This document shows positions 8,399 to 18,129 of a DNA stretch of 64,000 bases, piece by piece. A program made the translations under genes and the position numbers. Every line of letters starts with the position of its first letter. The stretch's first letter is position 1. The notes under the pieces were generated by a model. The model saw nothing but the letters and a program-made list of their open reading frames with translations, was not told the DNA's origin and made no database searches. Source of the stretch: Propylenella binzhouense (GTDB lineage: Bacteria; Pseudomonadota; Alphaproteobacteria; Rhizobiales; Afifellaceae); assembly GCF_009866965.1 (NCBI RefSeq), contig NZ_SPKJ01000002.1:1-64000 (forward strand). The letters are read 5' to 3'.

Positions 8399-10821
8399 CG
8401 GGCACCTCGCGACCGGTCTGCTTTGCGACGGGACGCCGGCGCCTGCTGGCTTTCGACTTCGGCTACATGCCGGACCGTCGCGACGAAGCTGTCGGGATTG
8501 AGCGAGATGGAGTCGATCCCTTCCTCGACCAGGAAGGCGGCGAAGTCGGGGTAGTTGCTGGGGGCTTGGCCGCAGATGCCGATCTTGATCCCCGCCGCAT
8601 GCGCCTTGCCGATCGCCTCGCGGATGGCGCGCTTAACCGCCTCGCTGCGCTCGTCGAACAGCGGCGCGAGATCGCCCGAGTCGCGATCAACGCCGAGGAT
8701 CAGCTGGGTGAGGTCGTTCGAGCCGATCGAGAAGCCGTCGAAGCGCGTCGCGAACTCCTCGGCCAGGATCACGTTGGAGGGGATCTCGCACATCATGTAG
8801 ACTTGCAGCCCGTCCTCGCCGCGTCTCAGCCCGTACTCGGCCATGACCGCGAGCACCCGGTCGGCCTCCTCCGGCGTGCGGCAGAACGGCACCATGACGA
8901 TGACGTTGGGGAGGCCGATCTCGTCGCGGACCTTGCGCAGCGCCCGGCATTCGAGCGCGAAGCCCTCGCGATAGCGCGCGTCGTAATAGCGCGAAGCGCC
9001 GCGCCAGCCGAGCATCGGGTTCTCCTCCTTGGGCTCGAAGGCGGCGCCGCCGATGAGATGGGCGTACTCATTGGTTTTGAAGTCGCTGAGCCGCACGATC
9101 ACGGGATGGGGATGGAAGGGAGCGGCGATCTTGGCGATGCCGCGCGCGAGCTGTTCGACGAAATGGTCGCGCGGATCGCGATACCCGCGGGTCAGCTCTT
9201 CGATCTGGCGGCCGGCTTGACGATCCTCGACCCGGTCGGGGTGGACCAGCGCCATCGGATGGACCTTGATGATGTTGTTGATGATGAATTCCATCCGCGC
9301 CAGCCCGACGCCCTTCGCCGGCAGGCGCCACCATTGGAACGCAGCGCCCGGGCTGGCGATGTTCACCATCATGGTGGTGCGCGTTTCAGGCAGTTGCGAC
9401 AGATCGACTTCTGTCGCCTCAAAGGCGAGCTTACCCTCATAGACATGGCCCTCGTCGCCTTCGGCGCAGGACAGCGTGATCTCCTGTCCGTCGCGGAGGA
9501 TCTCCGTGGCATGACCGGTGCCGACGATTGCCGGCACTCCCAACTCGCGGCCGACGATGGCGGCATGGCTGGTCGTGCCGCCATGGTCGGTGATGATGCC
9601 GGCCGCCTGCTTCATGATCGGCACCCAGTCCGGGTCGGTGATCTCGGTCACCAGGATCGCGCCTGGCCGAAAGCGATCGATCTCCTCGGCGGTCTTGATC
9701 ACGCAGACCAAACCGGTTGCGATCGCCTGTCCGACCGCGGCGCCGGAGACAAGCCGCTTGCCCTTCTCCTTCAAGCGATAGACCTTCAGCGGCGCCGAGC
9801 CCTTGCTCGACTGCACCGTCTCCGGCCGCGCCTGGACGATGGCAAGCTCACCCGTCTCCCCGTCCTTGGCCCATTCCATGTCCATCGGCCGGCCGTAATG
9901 TTTCTCGATCACCACGGCCCATCGGGAGAGCTGCAGGATTTCCTCGTCAGCGAGCACGAACGATTCCCGTTCGCGCCGCGTAGTATCGAGGTTCTTGGTC
10001 CGCCCGCTGCCGCCCTCGGCATAGACCATCTTCTTTTCCTTCTCCCCCAGCGTCTTCTCGATGATCGGACGGAAGCGCGCCTCATCCAGCGCCGGCTTGA
10101 AGGCCAGGTACTTGTCGGGGTTGACCGCGCCCTGCACGACGTTCTCGCCGAGCCCCCAAGCTGCGCTGATGACGACCACGCCGGGAAAGCCGGTCTCGGT
10201 GTCGATGGAGAACATCACACCCGATCCCGCCTTGTCGGCGCGCACCATCTGCTGGATGCCAATCGAAAGGGCCACCTGCAGGTGGTCGAAACCCTTGGTC
10301 TCACGATAGCTGATGGCGCGGTCGGTGAAGAGCGAGGCGTAGCAGCGCCGGCAAGCCTCCAGGAGGGCCCGTTCGCCGCGCACGTTCAGGAATGTCTCCT
10401 GCTGCCCGGCGAAGCTGGCGTCGGGCAGGTCCTCGGCGGTGGCGCTCGAGCGCACGGCGACCGCTGCCTCGTCCCGACCGCTACGCCGAGAGAGCTCACG
10501 GTAGGAGGTCCGGATCGCCTCGGCGATCGGCTCGGGGAACTCGCCGTCGAGAAACAGCCGGCGAATCGCCGCGCCGGTTTCGTGCAGCGACGCCGCGCCG
10601 CTGTTCATCGCACCGAGGCGCTCGCGCAGACCCGCCTCGATGCCGTTCACCGCCACATACTCACGGTAGGCGGTCGCCGTGGTGGCAAACCCGTCCGGGA
10701 CGTACACGCCCTCGCCCTTGAGGCTGCGCACCATCTCACCGAGCGAGGCGTTCTTACCGCCCACCTGCGCGACGTCGCCCGCGGTCAGCTCGTCAAACCA
10801 GGCGGTATAGGCAGAGGTCAT
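8395..10821 (-). CDS. ppsA: Phosphoenolpyruvate synthase
   Basis: An 808-residue PEP synthase (pyruvate, water dikinase): pyruvate + ATP + water gives PEP + AMP + phosphate. An N-terminal ATP-grasp/PPDK domain (FDELTAGDVAQVGGKNASLGEM) is followed by the phosphohistidine domain with GGTTSHAAIVGRELG (catalytic His) and the C-terminal PEP-utilising barrel (FSIGSNDLTQLILGVDRDSG, then GICGQAPS). Length is normal for the family. I start at MTSAYTAWF; the upstream in-frame extension is intergenic. GGAG lies 8-12 nt before it. First gene of a four-gene overlapping operon preceded by the ECF-like signal at 10901-10927. Confidence 0.95.
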   Translation of the reverse strand: MTSAYTAWFDELTAGDVAQVGGKNASLGEMVRSLKGEGVYVPDGFATTATAYREYVAVNGIEAGLRERLGAMNSGAASLHETGAAIRRLFLDGEFPEPIAEAIRTSYRELSRRSGRDEAAVAVRSSATAEDLPDASFAGQQETFLNVRGERALLEACRRCYASLFTDRAISYRETKGFDHLQVALSIGIQQMVRADKAGSGVMFSIDTETGFPGVVVISAAWGLGENVVQGAVNPDKYLAFKPALDEARFRPIIEKTLGEKEKKMVYAEGGSGRTKNLDTTRRERESFVLADEEILQLSRWAVVIEKHYGRPMDMEWAKDGETGELAIVQARPETVQSSKGSAPLKVYRLKEKGKRLVSGAAVGQAIATGLVCVIKTAEEIDRFRPGAILVTEITDPDWVPIMKQAAGIITDHGGTTSHAAIVGRELGVPAIVGTGHATEILRDGQEITLSCAEGDEGHVYEGKLAFEATEVDLSQLPETRTTMMVNIASPGAAFQWWRLPAKGVGLARMEFIINNIIKVHPMALVHPDRVEDRQAGRQIEELTRGYRDPRDHFVEQLARGIAKIAAPFHPHPVIVRLSDFKTNEYAHLIGGAAFEPKEENPMLGWRGASRYYDARYREGFALECRALRKVRDEIGLPNVIVMVPFCRTPEEADRVLAVMAEYGLRRGEDGLQVYMMCEIPSNVILAEEFATRFDGFSIGSNDLTQLILGVDRDSGDLAPLFDERSEAVKRAIREAIGKAHAAGIKIGICGQAPSNYPDFAAFLVEEGIDSISLNPDSFVATVRHVAEVESQQAPASRRKADRSRGAR

Positions 10822-10900
10822 CAGCTTACTCCATTCGCTCAAGCTCGAGCACAGCGTCTCTCGCGCCACCTTTCCGGCGGGCGGCCTGGTGTTCCTTACA

Positions 10901-10927
10901 GACGCTATAGCTGCCGCGTCCTTACAC
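10901..10927 (-). promoter_or_regulatory. ECF-type promoter-like signal for the ppsA operon
   Basis: Read on the minus strand: GTGTAAGGA at the -35 position, then CGTC 17 nt after GTGTAA, then TAAGGA 2 nt further. The CGTC ends 80 nt before the ppsA start. The same layout precedes glgA and the GH65 fusion gene, including an 11-base identity with the glgA copy. The rest of the 320-bp gap between ppsA and the phospholipase D gene shows nothing else I can name. Confidence 0.6.
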
Positions 10928-11141
10928 TTGCAGCGACACCGGGGTGCTCTCGGACGCACCTCGGCCCATGAAGGGCCTAGCGGCTGGAAACCAGCAGCGC
11001 CTAGCGACACAAGACCCCTTCCCGAGTGCGAGTGCGATTCGAGGAACTGCCGTTCTGTCGTTTGAATTCTGACGGATCATGCCGTCCTGAGGCACGGGCC
11101 AAGGTCGACCATTGCGCGCGTGGCAAGCAGGACATTTCGTG

Positions 11142-12347
11142 ATGAGGATTGGAAACAGCGGCCCAGATCTCCTCGGAGGACGCGGCACCCGCGAACGTCA
11201 AGACCCGCAGAGACAGGCGGAGATTGCCCGTGATCTCGCCTTGATCTGCTTGCCTAGCCTTCGCGAGGGGCGGGGCGCTTTCCATCTCTTTGTGGAGGGC
11301 GACGATCTCTACGACGCAATGATTGCGGCAATTGATCGAGCCGAGCATCACATCCGCATGGAATCCTTCATCTTCGCGGCTGACGAGGTCGGACAACGGT
11401 TCGCATCTGCCCTTGGCCGCAAAGCCCGCGCTGGATTGGACGTACGTCTCCACCTCGACAGCTTCGGCTCCGCTTTCCGAGGGTTCCGGGACCTGCAGCG
11501 CGAGCTTGAAGGCGCGGGCGTGCGGTTCCAGTGGTTCCATCCCTTCCGACTCAGCCGTCCGCTCCAGTATCGTCAGCGCAACCATCGCAAGCTCCTTGTG
11601 GTCGACGAGCGGGAAGCGTTCCTGGGTGGCTTCAACATCCGGCGCTTGAACTCGCGCGCGCTCCACGGGGAAACACGCCAACGCGACAGCCATGTGCGCG
11701 TAGCCGGCGAGCTTGCGCCGCTGGCCGCTGTCTTGTTTGATCGGCTCTGGCACGACCACGGACAGCCTCGCGCTGAGGCTATTCCCGAAGACATGACGGG
11801 CCTGGAAGCCCTGCTCGTGCCCAGCTATTCCCACCACTGCCAGCAGCGGCTCGCCTGCCTACACGCGGGCCTGATCGAGAGCGCACGCCGGCACGTATAT
11901 CTCACCTCGCCGTACTTCGGACCGGGTACGATCGTTGAGGCTGCGCTGCGGGCCGCCGCCGGGCGGGGCGTCGACGTGCGCCTTCTGGTACCTCGCCGGG
12001 GCGATCCGCCAGCAGCAGGCTGGGCGACCCGCGCTGCCTACGAGCCGCTTCTCGCTGCAGGCGTGCGGATCTACGAGTACCTGCCGCGCAAGCTCCACGC
12101 CAAGACGTCTGTCATTGACGAGGAGTGGGCCGTCGTCGGGTCGGCGAACCTCGACTATCTCAGCCTGTTCCTAAACCAGGAGCTGGTCTTGATCGCCCGA
12201 GACCGCACCCTGGCCGAGGCGCTGCGGGTCCAGTATCAACGGGATCTCGAGTGCACGGCGGAAGTGAGCCTGCACCAGTGGCGCCGCCGCAGCTGGAGGA
12301 GCCGCGGTCTCGAGCTAATGGGCTGGGTGGCGCGCCGGCTGCTGTGA
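11142..12347 (+). CDS. Phospholipase D-family protein, cardiolipin synthase-like
   Basis: A 401-residue protein with two PLD domains. The first HKD motif is HRKLLVVDEREAFLGGFN (about 148-165) and the second is LHAKTSVIDEEWAVVGSANLD (about 317-337), so both catalytic His/Lys/Asp sets are present. It lacks the N-terminal membrane anchors of classical ClsA, so it resembles ClsB/soluble cardiolipin synthases that join phosphatidyl groups on the membrane face. A TTG 30 nt upstream is an alternative start. It is transcribed away from ppsA. Substrate is inferred from the family. Confidence 0.85.
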   Translation: MRIGNSGPDLLGGRGTRERQDPQRQAEIARDLALICLPSLREGRGAFHLFVEGDDLYDAMIAAIDRAEHHIRMESFIFAADEVGQRFASALGRKARAGLDVRLHLDSFGSAFRGFRDLQRELEGAGVRFQWFHPFRLSRPLQYRQRNHRKLLVVDEREAFLGGFNIRRLNSRALHGETRQRDSHVRVAGELAPLAAVLFDRLWHDHGQPRAEAIPEDMTGLEALLVPSYSHHCQQRLACLHAGLIESARRHVYLTSPYFGPGTIVEAALRAAAGRGVDVRLLVPRRGDPPAAGWATRAAYEPLLAAGVRIYEYLPRKLHAKTSVIDEEWAVVGSANLDYLSLFLNQELVLIARDRTLAEALRVQYQRDLECTAEVSLHQWRRRSWRSRGLELMGWVARRLL

Positions 12348-12379
12348 ACGAGGTGGAGAGGTCAGGCAGCCGGCAACCT

Positions 12380-13165
12380 TTACTTTTGCACGGCCCGACC
12401 CCAGTACTGGTCCAAGTTGCTGCGCCACGAATCGTCGGAAGTCTCCTCGAAACTTCCTCGCTCCACCTTGGGCGCCGACGCGAATGCGTCGATCGATGCA
12501 TCCAGCACGAAAATCTCATGGTCCGCAGTGGCACGCAGATCAGCCCAGCGGATGGCGACCAACTCCTCACCCAGTCCCAGGAAGCCGCCGCGGGAGGCGA
12601 GCACATAGGCGATCGCCTGGCGCTCAGGATCGATCACGACATCCTCGATCTCGCCCAGCTTCTCGTCATCCGGCGTGCGGATATCTGCACCAACGACGAC
12701 ATCGGCGCGCATCAGGCGACTCATTTCGGTCACCGGCGTGGTCCGAGCCAGATGGGCGCGCCGCCATGCGGTCCGCGCGTTCGGGTCGTCGCTCTCGAGC
12801 CCGACCAGCTCCTGGTGCTCCTGATAGATTTCGCGCATGGACGCGAGCACCCTTTGGCAGGACTGCTCGTCGCCGTCGAGGGCATAGACGTAGGCGGCGT
12901 CGCGCAACGACTGCATCTTCTGTCGTGGCGTTCCGGTCATCCCGAACACGCTGTACCCGGCCCCGTACCCACCCGGTGCGACAACGCCGAACCCGACGCT
13001 TGCGAGTTCGTCTTCGAAGGCGCGCAGGTCCGTGAGACACTGCTGCGCCACCTGTCTCTCCTGGCCCGCCCCGCCCGGCAGCCCTTCGACATCCGCGGCG
13101 CGAACAGCCACAGGCATACTCATCGTAACGACAAGCGTGCAGGCAAGGTGATAAGACACACGCAT
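12380..13165 (-). CDS. Secreted PRC-barrel domain protein
   Basis: A 261-residue protein starting with a signal peptide (MRVSYHLACTLVVTMSMPVAVRA). The middle part is helical. A PRC-barrel domain occupies about residues 145-205 (VVVGADIRTPDDEKLGEIEDVVID, then YVLASRGGFLGLGEELVAI). PRC-barrels are small adaptor beta-barrels; in secreted form they are common in Rhizobiales stress loci, with unknown ligand. The start is chosen because GGAGG stands just upstream of the ATG and the signal peptide begins there. The next gene upstream in the same direction is the EF-hand protein at 13357. Confidence 0.85.
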   Translation of the reverse strand: MRVSYHLACTLVVTMSMPVAVRAADVEGLPGGAGQERQVAQQCLTDLRAFEDELASVGFGVVAPGGYGAGYSVFGMTGTPRQKMQSLRDAAYVYALDGDEQSCQRVLASMREIYQEHQELVGLESDDPNARTAWRRAHLARTTPVTEMSRLMRADVVVGADIRTPDDEKLGEIEDVVIDPERQAIAYVLASRGGFLGLGEELVAIRWADLRATADHEIFVLDASIDAFASAPKVERGSFEETSDDSWRSNLDQYWGRAVQK

Positions 13166-13356
13166 CTTGCTCTTCCTCCGTTCAGGTGTTTCAAGGCGAG
13201 ATTCCGGAAGAGGGCCCGTGCAGAGGCCGGCATGAACCACCAGCCCCGTTTTCCAGTGTCCGCTGCACAGGGCAGGCGCAGCAGCGGCTTTCGAACCGCT
13301 GCACACCTCCCGCCAGCTCCTACCGTTCGGCCGCCAAGGGCGCGGCCGCGCCAGCA

Positions 13357-13869
13357 TCAGTCATCATCATCATCATCCCGACCGAAGCCGCCGCCATGGA
13401 AGAAGCTCTGCAGCTCTTCCCGGGTGAGCTTGCCGTCCTTATCGGTATCCGCATAGTTGAACATCCGCGCATGGGCGGCCTGAACCTCTTCCAGCGACAG
13501 CGCGCCATCGCCATCGGTGTCGACCAGGATCATCATCATGGTCATCATGCCAGGGCCCATCATGCGCGGGCCCATCCGATCAGGACGCCAGCCGTATCGA
13601 TCCCGCCTGTCGGAGTCGATCATTCCGCGGCGGTGACCAGGACCACCGCTAGGGTCCATCATTCCCGGCCCCCTCTCATCGGACCGTTGTCCGGACATCG
13701 GGCCGGCGCCCTGTTGGGGCCTCATCATGTCGGGCTGGCCTTGCTGCATCATCCCAGGGCGACCCTGCTGCATCATCGGGCCGCCGGGGCCCTGCTGGGT
13801 CTGTGCAACGGCGGTGCCGGCCGCCAGAGCGAAGGCGGAAGCGGCCAGGGCCAGAAGCGTCCTTCTCAC
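13357..13869 (-). CDS. Secreted Met/Gln-rich EF-hand protein
   Basis: A 170-residue protein with a signal peptide (about 1-22, ending AVAQ), a low-complexity Met/Gly/Pro/Gln region with MMQQG repeats (about 30-112) and two EF-hands (DTDGDGALSLEE, 117-128; DTDKDGKLTREE, 141-152), ending in six Asp. EF-hands bind calcium; the Met-rich part could bind copper(I), which is inference from composition and from the copper genes in the window. The start is GTG with AGGAG 8 nt upstream. The ECF-like signal at 14002-14028 precedes it. Confidence 0.85.
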   Translation of the reverse strand: MRRTLLALAASAFALAAGTAVAQTQQGPGGPMMQQGRPGMMQQGQPDMMRPQQGAGPMSGQRSDERGPGMMDPSGGPGHRRGMIDSDRRDRYGWRPDRMGPRMMGPGMMTMMMILVDTDGDGALSLEEVQAAHARMFNYADTDKDGKLTREELQSFFHGGGFGRDDDDDD

Positions 13870-14001
13870 GTCGATTCTCCTCTCGGTTGGTGGTCTGAAA
13901 ACCGGGTTGCGTTGGGCGTAAGTCGCTCTCGATCCGCCGCATATCCTCTGATCCCTTCAGGGCGGGAGCTTCATTCGTTTAGGATGCGCCCGGCCACCAA
14001 A

Positions 14002-14028
14002 GACGCACTCGTTGCCTAGTTGTTACAC
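14002..14028 (-). promoter_or_regulatory. ECF-type promoter-like signal for the EF-hand gene
   Basis: On the minus strand GTGTAA is followed after 17 nt by CGTC, 133 nt before the EF-hand protein start. The GTGTAA overlaps the last codons and the stop (GTG TAA) of the GH65 fusion gene, so the EF-hand gene would have its own promoter inside the end of its upstream neighbour. Confidence 0.5.
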
Positions 14029-17000
14029 CTCCACTTGGCTTTCACCGGCCAGGCTTGCCGGGCCTCGCTGGGGGCGCCAGCCGCCGTCCTCAAGGTGGCA
14101 AGGGATATCGAGACGGGCACCCGCGCCGAATGGATAGGTCTCGTCGCGGACCGTGATCCGGCCTGGTCCGGCCCAGCCGTCGAGGGCCGAGACGATCATC
14201 CGCTCGCAGCCGATGTCGATCTGCAGCCAGTACTGCCGATAGCGGATGCGAAAGCGCAAGCCCTTCAGCTCCTGCGGCAGGCAGGGGTTGAGGCGCAGCA
14301 CGTCGCCGCGGATCTCCAGACCCGTCTGGCCGCGCTGGACGAGGTCGACCGTGCCGGCCATGGCGCCGAGATGGATGCCCTCCGGCGTCGTGCCACCCTG
14401 CACGTCGGCGATGTCGCTCTCCAGCGCCTGCTTCAGCAGCGCCCAGGAGCGCGCCCGGTCTGAGCGCGCCAGCACCCAGGAATGGACGATCCCGCTCAAT
14501 GTGGAGCCATTTGAGGTGCGCTGGAGATAGTACTCCACCGTGCGCGGGATCAGGTCGGGGTCGAAGGGGAAACCAAGCCTCGCGAACAGGGAGCCGAGCT
14601 CCTCCGAGGAAAAGAGGTAGAAGAGCATCAGGGCGTCGGCCTGCTTGGAGGCTTTATAGCGGTTCACCGTGTCGCCTTCCGCCTCCAGGATGCGGTCGAG
14701 GCGGTGGATGTCGCCGTACTTCTCGCGATAGCCGGCCCAGTCGAACTCCTCCAGCCGCTCATAGCCCTCGAACTGACTCATCACGCCGTCGTGGAACGGC
14801 ACGAACATCGTCCGACTGATCTCCTCCCAGCGGGCGATCTCCTGCGGCCCGAGGGCGAGGGTCTCGTCCAACTCGGCGCGACGCTCCGGGTCGAGCAGCG
14901 TGCGCGCGTCCAGCGCCCGCAGCAGCACCCAGGCCGCCATGACGTTGGTGTAGGCGTTGTTGTCGAGGCCGGGCGCCTCGGCCCAGGGATAGCGGTCGTG
15001 GAACTCGTCCGGGCCCATCACGCCGCGGATCTCGTAGCGGCCGCGCTCGGGGTTGAAGGCGGCAATGCTGGCCCAGAAGCGGGCGATCTCGAACAGCATC
15101 TCGGCGCCGTAGAAGGCGAGGAACTCGCGGTCTTCGGTCGCCTCGTAGTAGCGCCAGACGTTGTAGGCGATGGCGGCGTTGACGTGGCGCTGCAAATGCG
15201 TGTTGTCAGGCAACCAGCGGCCGGACTTCGGGTTGAGGTGGAGGATCTGCGTCTCCTCGCGCCCGTCGCTGCCGCTCTGCCACGGGTACATCGCACCGCG
15301 ATAGCCCGCCGCGCGCGCCAGCTGCCGCGCCGCCGGCAGGCGGCGGTGGCGGTAGCGCAAGAGCGCGCGGGTCAGCTCGGGGATGCGCAGGTTGAGGAAC
15401 GGGAAGATGAACAGCTCGTCCCAGAAGATGTGGCCGCGATAGGCTTCGCCGTGCAACCCGCGCGCCGGCACGCCGGCGTCGAGTTCGACGGTGTTGAAGG
15501 AGACCGTCTGCAACAGGTGGAACACGTGCAGCCGCAGGATCATCTGCGTGCGTGGGTGGCCCTCCAGCACCAGGTCGCAGCGGCGCCACAGATGCGACCA
15601 CGCCAGGACGTGGCCGGCCAGGAGAGCGCCGAAGCGCCCGGCGGCATGCAGTGTCTGCTCGGCGGCGATTCCTGGTTCCGACATGGCGCGGTCGCGGGAG
15701 GTGTGCAGGGCAACGACCTTTTCGACCGCGACCGACTGCCCTTCGGCCACAGCGAAAGAGAGCGCATGGGCGATATAGCCCTCCTCCTGCCGGATCTGCC
15801 GCTCGGCCTCGACCGGCCCCCCGCCCGCGAACACGTTCGTCCGTGCGGCCTGGGCAATCCGGATATGCGACTGGCTGGTTTCGACGATCAGCAGGATGCC
15901 GTCACCGCCGATCTCTCGCGCTTCGAGCGGGACGAGGTGCTTGCCGTTGAGCTGGCGATAACGGGGCACGCCGGCGTTGATGACGCGCCCGTCGAGAGCG
16001 GAGAGGACTTCGATCCGCCCCGACCAGTTCTCGGGCGTCAGCGTCCATTCGATTGCGGCGAGGTGCGGCGCGCCCATGTGCACGACGCGCCGGCCGACCA
16101 ATGTCGTCTCCCGCCCTTGGCGGTCGCGCACGCGCATCGCGCGCCGCAGCACCCCCTGCTTCAAATCCAACTCCTGGCGGTAGGAGAGGATCTCGGCCGC
16201 CAGCAGATTGAGCCAGTCTCCGCCTTCCGGCCGGAAGGTGAGGGGCAGCCAGTTCGGCAGGTTGACGAGGTCCTCGTTCTCGATCACCCGCCCGGCGATC
16301 TCCGTCTCGATGCGGTTGTAGCCGCCCGCGAGGTAGGTGCCCGGATAATGGATGTCGTCGGCCTCCGCCTCCTCGGCGGCGCCGCGCGTGGCGAAATAGC
16401 CGTTGCCCAGGGTGCATAGCGCCTCGCGCAGCCCCTCACGGTCCGGCTCGAAGCCGTCGTAGCGAAGCGTCCAGTCGGTCGTCGCGCCGTCCAGCATGGC
16501 GGCCAGCTCGCCCAAAAAGCGGGCCGCCTCCTCGGTGTCGGACAGAACGTAATGCGCGACGGTCGGCTGCGGCGCCTCGGCGATGAGGATGCCGATGCCG
16601 CGGTTGGCAAGGGCGGCGAAGGCGTCCTCGTCGGTATCGTCATCGCCGAGATAGAGGGGCAGCACGTCCTCGTGGTCGAGCCCAAGCGCTGCCAGCAGCC
16701 ACAGCACTGCTTTCCCCTTGTCCCAGTCAAGGCGCGGTCGCAGCTCGAAGACCTTCTTGCCGGTGGTCCGGCGCAGCTCCGGGGTCTCGGCGGCGACAGT
16801 CGCGACGGCGGCATCGACACGCGGCACCTCGTCATCGGCGACCAGGCGGTAGTGGACTGCGATAGCAAACTTCTTGCGCTCGACCAGCGCGCCGGCGGCG
16901 CCGGCCAGCTCCCGGCGCAGCCGCTCTTCCGCCCGGTCGAGCGCCGGCAGGAACTCGGCGGCGCGCTCATGCTCCTTGCGCAAGCCGCCCGGTCCGGCGA

Positions 17001-18066
17001 TGTCGAAGCCGTGGCTGCCGGCATAGACGAGGCCGTCCAGCCCGACCAGCCGTTCGACCTCGGCGCGGTCGCGGCCGCTGACGATGGCCACCGTGCAGCG
17101 CTCCGCTAGCGCCTGCACGACGGCGCGCATCGCATCGGAGAGCACGGCGAGGTCGGGCCGGGCGACGATCGGGGTCAGCGTGCCGTCATAGTCGAGGAAG
17201 ACGGCCGGACGCCTGCCGGCAAGGCGGGCCCGGATCTCGGCGGCGCGCGCGAGCGCGTTTGGGAGCGCAGCCGCACCGGGACGCAGCTTGGCGTCGTCGC
17301 AAAGCTCGGCAAGGTCGCCGACCACGATGTCGGCGCCGTTGGCCCGCAGCACGGCGCCGTCGCCGGCGCGGGCAACGCCGATGACCAGCCCAAACCCGCC
17401 GGCCCTGCCAGCCGCGACCCCGGCGATCGCGTCCTCGACGACCGCCGCCCGCGCCGGATCGACGCCGAGACGCTGCGCCGCCTCGAGAAAGGTCTCCGGG
17501 TGCGGCTTCCCTCTGAGGCCGAGGCGCGCCGCCTCCACCCCGTCGACCCGCACCTCGAACAGGTCCGATAGGCCTGCCGATTCGAGGACCGCCGTCGTGT
17601 TCTTGCTGGACGATACGAGCGCCACCCTCACGCCTCGCGCTTGAAGGTGGCGAATGAAAGCGACCGAGCTCTCGAACACCTCGACGCCACCTTGCGCCAG
17701 CAGCTCTTGGAAGATCGCGTTCTTGCGGTTGCCGAGGCCGCAGACCGTCTCCGCCTCGGACGGGTCGGCGGGATCGCCATAGGGCAGGGCGATGCCGCGC
17801 GATTCGAGAAAGCTGCGTACCCCCTCGTAGCGCGGCTTGCCGTCGACGAAGCGCTGGTAGTCTCCCTCGGCGTCAAACGGCCGGAAGGGCTCCCCCTGCT
17901 GCGCCGCCCGCCGCCCGAGATAATCGTCGAAGAGCTGCTTCCAGGCGGCGGCATGGAGGCCGGCCGTGCGCGTCACCACGCCGTCGAGATCGAATATGAC
18001 GGCGTTGAGAGCGCTCTTGTCTCGCGCAGTCAGCTGGGCGTGGGTCATCGACATTCGTGCCTTCAT
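14023..18066 (-). CDS. Fusion of beta-phosphoglucomutase, trehalose-phosphatase and GH65 glycoside phosphorylase
   Basis: A 1347-residue three-module enzyme. Residues about 20-245 are a HAD beta-phosphoglucomutase (FDLDGVVTRTAGLH, VSSSKNTTAVLE, GKPHPETFLEAA). Residues about 285-530 are an OtsB-type trehalose-6-phosphate phosphatase (FLDYDGTLTP at 290-299, GDDDTDEDAF near 474). Residues about 540-1347 are a GH65 phosphorylase/hydrolase with the catalytic Glu in GVMGPDEFHD (about E1021). Together they could dephosphorylate trehalose-6-P, split trehalose (or maltose/kojibiose) with phosphate and isomerise beta-glucose-1-P to glucose-6-P. GH65 specificity cannot be read by eye. An ATG at 18054, better spaced from AAGG, is an alternative start. 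Confidence 0.93.
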   Translation of the reverse strand: MKARMSMTHAQLTARDKSALNAVIFDLDGVVTRTAGLHAAAWKQLFDDYLGRRAAQQGEPFRPFDAEGDYQRFVDGKPRYEGVRSFLESRGIALPYGDPADPSEAETVCGLGNRKNAIFQELLAQGGVEVFESSVAFIRHLQARGVRVALVSSSKNTTAVLESAGLSDLFEVRVDGVEAARLGLRGKPHPETFLEAAQRLGVDPARAAVVEDAIAGVAAGRAGGFGLVIGVARAGDGAVLRANGADIVVGDLAELCDDAKLRPGAAALPNALARAAEIRARLAGRRPAVFLDYDGTLTPIVARPDLAVLSDAMRAVVQALAERCTVAIVSGRDRAEVERLVGLDGLVYAGSHGFDIAGPGGLRKEHERAAEFLPALDRAEERLRRELAGAAGALVERKKFAIAVHYRLVADDEVPRVDAAVATVAAETPELRRTTGKKVFELRPRLDWDKGKAVLWLLAALGLDHEDVLPLYLGDDDTDEDAFAALANRGIGILIAEAPQPTVAHYVLSDTEEAARFLGELAAMLDGATTDWTLRYDGFEPDREGLREALCTLGNGYFATRGAAEEAEADDIHYPGTYLAGGYNRIETEIAGRVIENEDLVNLPNWLPLTFRPEGGDWLNLLAAEILSYRQELDLKQGVLRRAMRVRDRQGRETTLVGRRVVHMGAPHLAAIEWTLTPENWSGRIEVLSALDGRVINAGVPRYRQLNGKHLVPLEAREIGGDGILLIVETSQSHIRIAQAARTNVFAGGGPVEAERQIRQEEGYIAHALSFAVAEGQSVAVEKVVALHTSRDRAMSEPGIAAEQTLHAAGRFGALLAGHVLAWSHLWRRCDLVLEGHPRTQMILRLHVFHLLQTVSFNTVELDAGVPARGLHGEAYRGHIFWDELFIFPFLNLRIPELTRALLRYRHRRLPAARQLARAAGYRGAMYPWQSGSDGREETQILHLNPKSGRWLPDNTHLQRHVNAAIAYNVWRYYEATEDREFLAFYGAEMLFEIARFWASIAAFNPERGRYEIRGVMGPDEFHDRYPWAEAPGLDNNAYTNVMAAWVLLRALDARTLLDPERRAELDETLALGPQEIARWEEISRTMFVPFHDGVMSQFEGYERLEEFDWAGYREKYGDIHRLDRILEAEGDTVNRYKASKQADALMLFYLFSSEELGSLFARLGFPFDPDLIPRTVEYYLQRTSNGSTLSGIVHSWVLARSDRARSWALLKQALESDIADVQGGTTPEGIHLGAMAGTVDLVQRGQTGLEIRGDVLRLNPCLPQELKGLRFRIRYRQYWLQIDIGCERMIVSALDGWAGPGRITVRDETYPFGAGARLDIPCHLEDGGWRPQRGPASLAGESQVEV

Positions 18067-18129
18067 GTTCGATCCGTCACGGAGCCTAACCCTCGAGCTC
18101 CTCTCGCGTCTTGCCGTGACCTCCTTAGA

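Noticed and set aside
11049-11072. GGAAC followed by CGTT upstream of the phospholipase D gene as a general-stress (EcfG) promoter
   Set aside because: The gap is 11 nt; EcfG-type promoters need about 16-17 nt.
13360-13830. Repetitive CAT/CATCAT tracts suggesting a tandem repeat or CRISPR-like array
   Set aside because: They encode Met- and Asp-rich runs of the EF-hand protein; spacing is irregular and no direct repeats of constant length are present. No CRISPR array was seen anywhere in the window.
14704-16419. 571-codon plus-strand frame opposite the GH65 fusion
   Set aside because: Antisense shadow; residue composition is Arg/Val/Glu-rich without motifs, while the minus-strand frame has all catalytic motifs.
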